This document shows positions 1 through 6,201 of a DNA stretch of 6,638 nt, one piece after another; position 1 is the first letter of the stretch, and each line of letters starts with the position of its first letter. A program made the position numbers and the translations under genes. The stretch spans positions 1 to 6,638 of the forward strand of contig JAJFHK010000135.1 in assembly GCA_021775655.1 (NCBI GenBank). Reading direction: 5' to 3'. The notes under the pieces are model-generated. The model was given only the letters and a program-made list of their open reading frames with translations, searched no databases and was not told the origin of the DNA. This stretch comes from Filomicrobium sp. (GTDB lineage: Bacteria; Pseudomonadota; Alphaproteobacteria; Rhizobiales; Hyphomicrobiaceae).

Positions 1-60
1 ATTGATGTAGTGGAGTACTTCAATGTCGGCTTTGTTTTCTGCGAGAGCTGTGACAGTCAT
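1..60 (-). CDS. 5' end of an unidentified gene, last visible gene of the amidase-tct operon (partial)
   Basis: Reading the minus strand, an ATG at 60-58 opens a frame that stays open for 20 codons to the window edge. It begins MTVTALAENKADIEVLHY. A purine-rich ribosome binding site (GAGGTAGAGGGAAA) lies directly upstream, and the start is 35 bp after the tctA stop, so it is very likely translated from the same transcript as the transporter. The short N-terminus, with polar residues followed by an ADIEVLHYIN helix, loosely resembles the start of SnoaL/NTF2-like small enzymes. Twenty residues are too few to assign a family and this resemblance is only a guess. Its position suggests a role in metabolising the transported compound. 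Confidence 0.72.
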   Translation of the reverse strand, partial: MTVTALAENKADIEVLHYIN

Positions 61-95
61 TTTCCCTCTACCTCATGTCCATTGTTGGAAGCTGG

Positions 96-1616
96 TTAAG
101 TCGTCGAGACGGCTGATGTTTTGCTTTTTTGCGAGTTGAGAAACTCCGTCCGCACCGTCCATGCAAGGAAGGAGACGAACAGAACGACGAAGGCCAAACT
201 GATCGGTTTTTTCAAGAAAATGAGCGGGTCGCCAAGCGCTATGATCAGCGACATGCGGAATTGCGTTTCGAAGATCTTGCCGAGGATCAAAGCCAGCAGA
301 AGTGGAAGGATAGGGTAGTTCCACCGCTGCATGTAGTAGGCCAGCACGCCCGCTGAAAGCATGACCCAAACATCAAGCACGCTGTTCTGCAGTGCGTAGG
401 AGCCAATGATGCAGAACAGTACAATTGTCGGCATCAGTACGCGTGCAGGAATTCGGATGACTTTCACGAACAATGGAATTCCGAGCAAGCTGATAATCGT
501 GAGGAGGCCAAGAGAAATACCGAATGAAGCAAACAGCCCGTAGACAATTTCTGAACTATCGCGAAACAAGGTGAAGCCTGGGGTCAGCCCCTGGATCAGA
601 AGCGCGCCAAGCATGACCGCTGTGACTGGATCGCCTGGTATTCCGAGGATGAGCATTGGAATGAGCGCGCCACCGGTCAGCGCACTGTTGGCTGCTTCAG
701 GTGCTGCAACTCCTTCAGGATGACCGTTTCCGAACTCGACCGTACGGTTCTTGGAAAGCCGTTCAGCATATTGGTAGCTAAGGATGGCGGCGATGGCGCT
801 TCCCGTTCCGGGTATTGCGCCGATGGTTGTCCCGATTGCCGATGATCGGAAGATACAGCCCCATAGCTGTCTTAAGGACGCAATAGCTTTGCGAACTCCG
901 AGGTGAGGGTTGGCGACCGGGATTGCCGGCGGCAAAGAGTTATCGCCTGTCTGTACCAGGGACTGGAGCGCGACAGGCAAGGCGAACATTCCGATCATCA
1001 CAGGAATGAAGGAAATGCCCTGCTGTAACTCAACGGTGTCGAAAGTGTACCGCATCGACGCTGTGATCGGATCCAACCCGATCATTGCGATAGCAAGGCC
1101 AAGACCAGCCGAAATAAGACCGCGAATGATTGACCCTTCGGAGAACCCTGCGACCAACGTCAGGCCGAGGAGGACGAGCATGGCTTGTTCGGCAGCTCCG
1201 AACAGTAACGCGAACTTGGCGATCTGAGGTGCAATAAGGCAAAGGACTAGAAGGCTGAAAGCCCCACCCAGGATGCTCGAAAGAAATGCAATTCCCAGCG
1301 CAACGTCAGCGCGCCCTTCCTTTGCCATTGGGTAGCCGTCGCGTGTTGTGATTATTGACGCGGGGTTACCTGGAATATTGAGAAGGATTGCGGAAATCGC
1401 CCCGCCAGCCATGCCACCAACGAACACCCCGATTAGCATCCCAAGCGCAGGGCTCGGCGACAGATAGAATGTAAATGGCAGTAGCAGGACAACCGCGAGC
1501 GAAACGGTCAGCCCGGGGATAGCAGCAATAACCAGACCCAGCACGACACCAACAGCCGTCAACAGGAGCGTGAAAGGCTGCAACCCTTGGATCAAGCCGT
1601 TCAGTAGTGGGTCCAA
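96..1616 (-). CDS. tctA: Tripartite tricarboxylate transporter large membrane subunit TctA
   Basis: This is the large integral membrane subunit of a tripartite tricarboxylate (TTT) carrier, working with TctB and the periplasmic TctC in ion-coupled uptake. From the chosen start it has 506 residues, the usual TctA size of about 500, and is nearly all hydrophobic segments. Family motifs are present: IPGL near residue 33, LLNIPGNPAS near 80-86, DGYPMAKEGRA near 93, GAIPGTGSAIAA near 266-277, PEGVAAPEAANSA near 300-312, and LGIPGDPVTAVMLGALL near 324-340. The frame stays open upstream to 1850, but those 78 residues are Ser/Arg-rich, unlike TctA, and lie over tctB in another frame. The start is therefore placed at TTG 1616-1614. 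It has GGGAGA six bases upstream and gives MDPLLNGLIQG, the normal TctA beginning. It starts 22 bp after tctB. The family is secure; the substrate is unknown. Confidence 0.93.
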   Translation of the reverse strand: MDPLLNGLIQGLQPFTLLLTAVGVVLGLVIAAIPGLTVSLAVVLLLPFTFYLSPSPALGMLIGVFVGGMAGGAISAILLNIPGNPASIITTRDGYPMAKEGRADVALGIAFLSSILGGAFSLLVLCLIAPQIAKFALLFGAAEQAMLVLLGLTLVAGFSEGSIIRGLISAGLGLAIAMIGLDPITASMRYTFDTVELQQGISFIPVMIGMFALPVALQSLVQTGDNSLPPAIPVANPHLGVRKAIASLRQLWGCIFRSSAIGTTIGAIPGTGSAIAAILSYQYAERLSKNRTVEFGNGHPEGVAAPEAANSALTGGALIPMLILGIPGDPVTAVMLGALLIQGLTPGFTLFRDSSEIVYGLFASFGISLGLLTIISLLGIPLFVKVIRIPARVLMPTIVLFCIIGSYALQNSVLDVWVMLSAGVLAYYMQRWNYPILPLLLALILGKIFETQFRMSLIIALGDPLIFLKKPISLAFVVLFVSFLAWTVRTEFLNSQKSKTSAVSTT

Positions 1617-1638
1617 GACAGTTCTCCCAAATCTTATG

Positions 1639-2103
1639 CTAGAAAGCCAATACGAGGCCGAAAAGCCCGGAGAAGATGAAGTGTGTCGAGAGCGCGATCG
1701 CGATCGATGCCAGTGCAGACGCCCATATCGGCCGCATACCCATGGCCAGCGACAGCGCGAACACAAGGCCGCTGGCTGCCGCAACAAAGCCGACATGGCG
1801 AATTGCAAACACAGTGGCGACGACGAGGGCCACAAGGAGGCAGGTTGCAACCAGCTCGCGCAGCGAGATGCTCACGCGCGGTAGATCGCTCGGCGCTGGA
1901 TCGTTGTTGGTGCTGGAGGCACTCTTTGACTGAATAAGCACTTCTGCAAGCGCAAGTACTCCGACAATTGCCGCGATGAATGCAGGAAAGAGCCCCGGCC
2001 CAAACCCTTCGTCAAGAGACATCGATGGAAACCCTTGTGCGATCCAGCCATACATAAAGGCAAGAAGCGCAATACAGGCGGGAAAGACGATTCGAGCTGC
2101 CAT
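1639..2103 (-). CDS. tctB: Tripartite tricarboxylate transporter small membrane subunit TctB
   Basis: This is the small membrane subunit of the TTT carrier, 154 residues, close to the usual 140-170. It has four hydrophobic segments: about residues 5-22, 38-58, 88-108 and 112-150 (the last probably two helices). A polar Ser/Asn/Asp-rich loop lies between the second and third. TctB proteins are poorly conserved in sequence, so the call rests on size, topology and position between tctC and tctA. An in-frame GTG at 2112 would add three residues, but AAGGG at 2116-2112 sits eight bases before the ATG at 2103 and overlaps that GTG, so the ATG is preferred. It ends with TAG 22 bp before the tctA start, as expected for tightly coupled subunits. 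Confidence 0.88.
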   Translation of the reverse strand: MAARIVFPACIALLAFMYGWIAQGFPSMSLDEGFGPGLFPAFIAAIVGVLALAEVLIQSKSASSTNNDPAPSDLPRVSISLRELVATCLLVALVVATVFAIRHVGFVAAASGLVFALSLAMGMRPIWASALASIAIALSTHFIFSGLFGLVLAF

Positions 2104-2133
2104 GTTTGGCACCCTTGCACGAGGTCCGGAATG

Positions 2134-2161
2134 GAGAGGGGCGCAGATCTACCCCCCTCTC
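2134..2161 (-). promoter_or_regulatory. Intercistronic GC-rich hairpin between tctC and tctB
   Basis: There is a perfect 8 bp inverted repeat, GAGAGGGG (2134-2141) and CCCCTCTC (2154-2161), with a 12-base loop. No T-run follows on the minus strand, so it does not look like an intrinsic terminator. It lies just after the tctC stop and before the tctB ribosome binding site. In comparable operons such hairpins protect the 3' end of the binding-protein message, so the soluble protein is made in excess over the membrane subunits. That role here is inference. Confidence 0.55.
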
Positions 2162-2180
2162 TAAAGCGAGCTAAGCTCAC

Positions 2181-3122
2181 TTACTTTTGCGCGTCGATGA
2201 CGCTCTTGATCAGCGCGTTTTGGTCGGTGACGTACTTTGGAAACTCGTCAACACCGATGAAGTTGATCCCGAAGCCACGTTGCTTTGCTGCTTCGATGAG
2301 CTTGGGATCGTTCTGAGCCTCCTTGAAGGCATCAGAGAGCTTTTGCTTGATTTCCTGCGGCGTGCCCTTGGGGACAAAGACCCCGCGGAATTGATGAAAG
2401 TCGATTTTCATCCCCAACTCTGCAACGGTCGGCACATCGGGGAATGCTTCAACGCGCTTTGGCGACGAAAGTGCGAGCAAGCGAACGTCACCGGAGCGGA
2501 CACTGGCAACCAGTTCCGGCGGATGCACCGAAATGGCGTCGACCTCACCGCTGAGAAGAGATGGCAGCCGGCGTTTGCCAACGGGGACGTAGACAACGTT
2601 TGCACCCTGGCTCTTCATCAGAGTTGAGCCAACCATATAGGTGAAGCTGCCTGTGCCAGCGTGGCCAACCTTGATTGTCTTTGGAGATTTCTTTGCTGCT
2701 GCAATGAACTCTGGCAACGTCTTCCATGGCGAGTCCGCTTTGACCGCAATCGTCGTTGCGTCGAAGGTCACAGCGCAAACGTAATCGAAGTTCGAGTAGT
2801 CGTAAGGTAGCTTACCTAAAAGCGTGGTCGTCAGAATGGATGCTGAAAGCCACCCGATATTGTTGCCGTCCGGCTTCTGCTTGCCGACATAGTCGAAGCC
2901 GATCGAGCCGCCGCCGCCGAGTTTGTTGATGACCGCAATAGGTTGGCCGAGCTTCTTTGCAGCCGCTGCAGCGGAAAGACGCCCTGCGATATCAGCAGCT
3001 CCACCAGGCTTGAAGGTGATCGTCATTGTGAGGGGCTTCGTTGGATAGTCGCCAGCTGCCACAGACGCCGGCCCCGCAATGGCGAGGGCCCCGATAAATA
3101 GAGGTAGGCCAATAACTCTCAT
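2181..3122 (-). CDS. tctC: Periplasmic solute-binding protein of the TctC/Bug family
   Basis: This is the periplasmic receptor that captures a small solute, typically a carboxylate, and hands it to TctAB. The protein has 313 residues, near the usual 310-330. The N-terminus is a signal peptide: MRV, a hydrophobic stretch to about residue 18, then PASVAA with likely cleavage near residue 23 before GDYP. Mature Bug hallmarks follow: YPTKPLT, FKPGGAADIAGR near 37-48, and GGGGSIG near 69-75. In the C-terminal half are GEVDAI, LVASVRSGDVRLLAL, and FPDVPTVAELG. The frame opens at 3179, but the ATG at 3122 gives a signal peptide directly at the N-terminus and has GGGAGA nine bases upstream, so it is the chosen start. 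Bug proteins bind very varied ligands, including carboxylates, amino acids and amides, so the ligand cannot be read from sequence. Confidence 0.93.
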   Translation of the reverse strand: MRVIGLPLFIGALAIAGPASVAAGDYPTKPLTMTITFKPGGAADIAGRLSAAAAAKKLGQPIAVINKLGGGGSIGFDYVGKQKPDGNNIGWLSASILTTTLLGKLPYDYSNFDYVCAVTFDATTIAVKADSPWKTLPEFIAAAKKSPKTIKVGHAGTGSFTYMVGSTLMKSQGANVVYVPVGKRRLPSLLSGEVDAISVHPPELVASVRSGDVRLLALSSPKRVEAFPDVPTVAELGMKIDFHQFRGVFVPKGTPQEIKQKLSDAFKEAQNDPKLIEAAKQRGFGINFIGVDEFPKYVTDQNALIKSVIDAQK

Positions 3123-3180
3123 AACGCTGTTTCTCCCAATATTGAACTTGCGGCCCCGGATTTTTATTGGGTCCCGCACC

Positions 3181-3216
3181 TAACAAAACGGGGTGGAGCG
3201 AGAGCTTCGCTCCACC
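3181..3216 (-). terminator. Terminator-like hairpin between the amidase gene and tctC
   Basis: There is a perfect 10 bp stem, GGTGGAGCGA (3192-3201) and TCGCTCCACC (3207-3216), with a 5-base loop. On the minus strand it is followed by CCGTTTTGTTA, a short, interrupted T-run. It begins 14 bp after the amidase stop, where a rho-independent terminator is expected. The weak T-run suggests partial termination, letting some transcripts continue into tctC. I see no convincing separate promoter in the 3123-3180 gap. Confidence 0.65.
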
Positions 3217-3229
3217 GAGCTGTGACCGA

Positions 3230-4240
3230 TTACTCGGCGGCTTGGCGATTTTTGGCCGCCTCCGCAAGGCTGTCCCGGCCTTTCTTCGATACTGCTTCGG
3301 CTTCAGCCGAAGGCTCTTTATTCCAGCGGTCGGGAATCTTGTCCCACTCACTGTAGACCGTGAACGGATTTTCCGTCACGCCGTGCGGAGGCACGCCGGT
3401 GTATCCGCGATGCTTAAGCTGATAGAGATAGTTATTCGACGAGCGCTTATCGCGTGCGGCTTCGACAAGTTGCGGATAGATGTCGACCTTGGTCAGGCCT
3501 TCTGTGTCGCCCATCTTGCAGATGATGTTTCCGTCAAAATCACAGACCATTGAGCGACCGAAGTAGGAATAAGAATGATCCTGCCCGGTGTGATTGACGG
3601 CTACGACATAGGCCTGATTTTCGTAGGCGCGAACCTGGTTGGTGATGTCCCAGATATGATCCCATGGATACATGTATTTAGAAGGCCGAAGGATAACGTT
3701 GGCGCCCTTCCATGCGGCTTCGCGCGAAACCTCCGGGTAATCGAAATCGGAGCAAAGTGTGATCGCGATTTTCGAGCCCTTTGGTCCATCGCATACATTC
3801 ATCGTCTCGCCTGGTGTCCAAGGTTCTTTCGGGCACCACGGCATCATCTTGCGATACTTCAACGCGACTTCGCCATCTGGGTTGATGATGACCATAGCGT
3901 TGTACGGATTGTTTTTTGGATCGTCTGGCTTTTCAACGACCGAGACGCACATCCAGACTCCTAATTGGCGAGCCTTCTTGCCGATGGCCTCCGTCTCGGG
4001 GCCAGGAATCGTAGATGCGAGGCTCAAGTGAGTTGCGTATGGATTGAAGGCAAAGCCGTGGGTCGAGTACTCGGGGAAAACGATAAGATCGACGCCAGGG
4101 AAACCGGATACGGCTCGGTCGGCGTACTGACAGATTGTATCAATGTTGCGTTTCACGCCGTCCGCATCAGCTGCCGCATCGGGTGAGAATTGAACAAGTA
4201 CGACGCTCATCGCGTCGGGAATTGGGTTGATTGCAGGCAT
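3230..4240 (-). CDS. Acyl-amide amidohydrolase, nitrilase superfamily (AmiE/AmiF-like)
   Basis: This cytoplasmic enzyme is predicted to hydrolyse a small aliphatic amide to carboxylic acid and ammonia. It has 336 residues, close to aliphatic amidase AmiE (about 346) and formamidase AmiF (334). The nitrilase Glu-Lys-Cys triad is visible: E57 in FPEYST, K131 in LKYRK, and C163 in TLCSDFDYPE, plus the second conserved Glu, E139, in MPWCPKEPW. Other shared blocks are NPYNAMVIINPDGEV, REAAWKGANVILRPSKYMYP, YSYFGRSMVCDFDGN and HRGYTG. Two things are unusual: serine follows the catalytic cysteine, and phenylalanine stands where these families usually have glycine (C-x-D-G). The last 30 residues are a charged Ala/Glu/Lys-rich tail. 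The ATG at 4240 has GCGAGG upstream; an internal ATG at 4210 lacks one. Substrate choice among formamide, short amides or a pathway-specific amide is unresolved. Confidence 0.9.
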   Translation of the reverse strand: MPAINPIPDAMSVVLVQFSPDAAADADGVKRNIDTICQYADRAVSGFPGVDLIVFPEYSTHGFAFNPYATHLSLASTIPGPETEAIGKKARQLGVWMCVSVVEKPDDPKNNPYNAMVIINPDGEVALKYRKMMPWCPKEPWTPGETMNVCDGPKGSKIAITLCSDFDYPEVSREAAWKGANVILRPSKYMYPWDHIWDITNQVRAYENQAYVVAVNHTGQDHSYSYFGRSMVCDFDGNIICKMGDTEGLTKVDIYPQLVEAARDKRSSNNYLYQLKHRGYTGVPPHGVTENPFTVYSEWDKIPDRWNKEPSAEAEAVSKKGRDSLAEAAKNRQAAE

Positions 4241-4347
4241 AGCTTACTAACCTCGCGCTTGTGCTAGACATCATGCTTGTATTAATTGTCATAACAAGCT
4301 AGAACAACCCTAACATCATGTCAAGATATGTATCGAGGAGACAGGGA
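4241..4347. promoter_or_regulatory. Divergent promoter region between the amidase-tct and ABM-dehydrogenase operons
   Basis: This gap separates the two outward-facing operons and must hold both promoters. It is AT-richer than its surroundings. On the minus strand a perfect TTGACA (4324-4319) stands 17 bases before TAGCTT (4301-4296), a plausible -35 with a poor -10. On the plus strand TTGTAT (4278-4283) and TAGAAC (4300-4305), 16 bases apart, are a weak candidate pair. ACATCATG occurs twice (4268-4275 and 4313-4320). GCTAGA also occurs twice (4263-4268 and 4298-4303). These promoter assignments are tentative. Confidence 0.5.
4275..4299. promoter_or_regulatory. Inverted repeat, candidate operator shared by both operons
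   Basis: GCTTGT (4275-4280) and ACAAGC (4294-4299) are perfect inverted arms around a 13-base AT-rich spacer. Nested within is TTGT (4286-4289), four bases, then ACAA (4294-4297). Dyads with TTGT/ACAA arms are typical of small helix-turn-helix regulators. This one overlaps the candidate -10 elements of both divergent promoters, so one bound protein could control both operons. No regulator gene is in the window to say which family. Confidence 0.42.
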
Positions 4348-4662
4348 ATGGCAGACGAACCGGTACTTGTTTTTGCGTCCTTCGAACCCAAAGCAGGACA
4401 AGAAGAGACGGTGCAAAAGATATTGCAGGGAATGGTCGGCCCGACCCGCCAGGAGCCCGGCAATGAAATTTATGATCTTTATGAGCGAAAAAATGGGCCT
4501 GACGGAAAGCGCTCGTTTCACCTATTCGAGAAATACAAAGATACATCTGCGCTCGATTTTCACCGTGAGACGGAACACTACAAAAACTATCGAGCAACAA
4601 TCACTGAGCATCTAGGGGAGCCAATAGGTGTGGTTGTGCTTGCTGCAATTGACGCAGCTTGA
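4348..4662 (+). CDS. Small ABM-domain protein (putative quinol monooxygenase, YgiN-like)
   Basis: This is a single-domain protein of 104 residues in the antibiotic biosynthesis monooxygenase (ABM) family, a dimeric ferredoxin-like fold that includes cofactor-free quinol monooxygenases. Seen here: a first strand VLVFASFEPKAG, a helix ending TRQEPGNEIYDLYE (residues 33-46), then FHLFEKYKDTSALDFH with E61 and H72, and TEHYKNY with H77. These match the family pattern of EPG, then a strand ending in Glu, then AL..H...H. The frame opens at 4318, but the ATG at 4348 has GAGGAGACAGGGA just upstream and skips ten Arg-rich residues outside the domain. Family members vary widely in reaction and some have no known enzyme activity. 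Being first in the unit with a semialdehyde dehydrogenase suggests a step just before that oxidation, or removal of a reactive intermediate. That is inference. Confidence 0.85.
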   Translation: MADEPVLVFASFEPKAGQEETVQKILQGMVGPTRQEPGNEIYDLYERKNGPDGKRSFHLFEKYKDTSALDFHRETEHYKNYRATITEHLGEPIGVVVLAAIDAA

Positions 4663-4695
4663 TCAGCAAATCGGCGATTTAGAGCGAAGAGTGAA

Positions 4696-6060
4696 ATGAC
4701 CTTAAAAAGCATCAATCCGACTGACGGTACTTTGTTGGCAACTTTTGATGAGTTGTCGCCAAAAGAAGTAGAACACAAGCTCGAACGCGCTCACTCGGCA
4801 TTCAAAGAATGGCGTAGGTCCTCGTTCGAAGACCGTGCCGCGGTGTTGCGGAAGGCCGCGGATATCCTGGTGTCGGAAAAAGAGGCTTGGGCACGGCTAA
4901 TGACTCTCGAAATGGGCAAGCCATTCAAGCAGGGCATCGGCGAAGTCGAAAAGTGTGCTTTGACTTGTCGTTATTTTGCCGACAACGGCTCTCGACTTCT
5001 CGCTGACCAGCTGATCGCGACAGAGTCCGATAGCAAACTGCGATACCTGCCGCTGGGCATCCTGTTCTCGGTAATGCCGTGGAACTTCCCATTCTGGCAG
5101 GTGTTTCGCTGTCTTGCGCCCGCAGTGATGGCTGGCAACGGAATGGTACTTAAACACGCATCAAATGTACCTCAGTGTGCGCTGGCCATTGAAGAAATTA
5201 TGCAGCGGTCTGGTGTGCCCCAAGGCGTATTCACAACACTCCTCATCGGCTCATCAAAAGTTGCAGACGTCATACGGGATCCTCGCATTGCCGCTGTGAC
5301 GCTTACTGGCAGTGAAGGCGCTGGCGCGAGCGTCGGTGCTGCCGCCGGAGCGGCTTTGAAGAAGTGTGTTTTGGAGCTCGGCGGCAACGACCCATTCATT
5401 GTCCTGCCTACTGCTGATATCGAAAAAGCGGTTGCAACAGGTGTGCAGGCGCGCACTGTGAATAACGGTCAAAGCTGCGTCTGCGCCAAGCGGTTCATTG
5501 TCCACCGTGATGTTTACGATGCCTTCGCGGAGAAATTCACAGCGGCAATGGACTCTCTTGTGGTTGGCGATCCGATGGACGAAGCGACGCAGATTGGCCC
5601 GCTCGCAACAGAAGACGGCGCCCAATCGATTGAGCGACAAGTTAATGAGTCGATCGCTGGCGGCGCACGCGCTCTAACAGGAGGCGCACCCAATAGCCGA
5701 AACGGGAATTTTTATGCACCGACTGTGCTCGCGGACGTACCGTCTGATGTGCCAGCTTACCGCGAGGAGTTATTTGGTCCTGTTGCCGTGCTGATGCGCG
5801 CTGACAATTTTGATCACGCAATTGAACTTGCCAATGACACGCCCTTTGGCCTTGGTAGCAGCGTGTGGACCCAAGATCCCATAGAACAGCAGCGAAGCAT
5901 GAACGAGATTGAAGCGGGGTTGACGTTCTTCAATGCGATGGTTGCTTCGGACCCGCGGCTGCCGTTCGGAGGCATCAAGCTGTCCGGTTACGGTCGAGAG
6001 TTGGGCGAATTGGGAGCTCGCGAGTTCACTAACGTGAAAACGATTGTTACGGCGGCCTGA
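4696..6060 (+). CDS. NAD(P)-dependent succinate-semialdehyde dehydrogenase, Sad/YneI-like
   Basis: This is an aldehyde dehydrogenase superfamily enzyme predicted to oxidise succinate semialdehyde, or a close relative, to succinate for the TCA cycle. It has 454 residues, close to E. coli Sad (462), which it resembles along its whole length. Examples are MPWNFPFWQVFR, LKHASNVPQCA, GAALKKCVLELGGNDPFIVL and a C-terminus with SDPRLPFGGIKLSGYGREL. Active-site residues visible: N130 in MPWNFP, K153 in LKHAS, E227 in LELGG, nucleophile C261 in NNGQSC, and E358 in EELFGP. A second cysteine, C263, lies two residues after the nucleophile. The ATG at 4696 follows a weak purine-rich stretch (GAAGAGTGAA). 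It lies 33 bp after the ABM gene, so the two are probably cotranscribed. Exact substrate and cofactor preference cannot be settled by eye. Confidence 0.92.
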   Translation: MTLKSINPTDGTLLATFDELSPKEVEHKLERAHSAFKEWRRSSFEDRAAVLRKAADILVSEKEAWARLMTLEMGKPFKQGIGEVEKCALTCRYFADNGSRLLADQLIATESDSKLRYLPLGILFSVMPWNFPFWQVFRCLAPAVMAGNGMVLKHASNVPQCALAIEEIMQRSGVPQGVFTTLLIGSSKVADVIRDPRIAAVTLTGSEGAGASVGAAAGAALKKCVLELGGNDPFIVLPTADIEKAVATGVQARTVNNGQSCVCAKRFIVHRDVYDAFAEKFTAAMDSLVVGDPMDEATQIGPLATEDGAQSIERQVNESIAGGARALTGGAPNSRNGNFYAPTVLADVPSDVPAYREELFGPVAVLMRADNFDHAIELANDTPFGLGSSVWTQDPIEQQRSMNEIEAGLTFFNAMVASDPRLPFGGIKLSGYGRELGELGAREFTNVKTIVTAA

Positions 6061-6201
6061 TCGCTCGATCGACACAGTATTCGCCCGCGTCCCCATGCGA
6101 CACTTCTCCCTGATTGGTCGGGTTGCGCGTTGTCTCCTAGCAACGCATAAGCAGCTCCGGCGACACGAAGCCGTGAGAGCTTCGGTCAGTGGAGATGGAC
6201 A
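6061..6201 (+). other. Intergenic region with two small hairpins upstream of the DUF1127 gene
   Basis: No gene is seen here. One inverted repeat is GCGTTG (6127-6132) and CAACGC (6141-6146) with an 8-base loop and no T-run, so it is at best a weak end for the dehydrogenase transcript. A second is CGAAGC (6166-6171) and GCTTCG (6179-6184), ending seven bases before the GGAG ribosome binding site (6191-6194 region) of the next gene, so it would form in that gene's leader. CATAAG at 6146-6151 could be a -10 element, but its partner, TTGCGC at 6123-6128, is poor. Confidence 0.4.

Noticed and set aside
910..1227. Plus-strand open frame antisense to tctA
   Set aside because: It is a shadow of the tctA codons, with no recognisable domain or start signal.
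1690..1712. Palindromic GCGATCGC-like run
   Set aside because: It lies inside tctB coding sequence and is explained by Ala/Ile/Ser codons; there is no repeat array.
1617..1850. N-terminal 78-residue extension of tctA as part of the protein
   Set aside because: It overlaps tctB out of frame, has no TctA-like sequence, and a well-placed ribosome binding site precedes the TTG at 1616.
2168..2178. GAGCT-A-AGCTC palindrome after the tctC stop
   Set aside because: It is short and isolated, with no T-run or second copy; it could be chance.
3123..3179. Nineteen extra residues at the start of TctC
   Set aside because: They would put a charged stretch before the signal peptide; the ATG at 3122 has a good ribosome binding site.
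3575..3964. Plus-strand open frame antisense to the amidase
   Set aside because: The minus-strand frame carries all amidase motifs; this one is a reverse-complement shadow.
6127..6146. Hairpin after the dehydrogenase as an intrinsic terminator
   Set aside because: The stem is only 6 bp with an 8-base loop and no T-run follows, so it was not called as a terminator.
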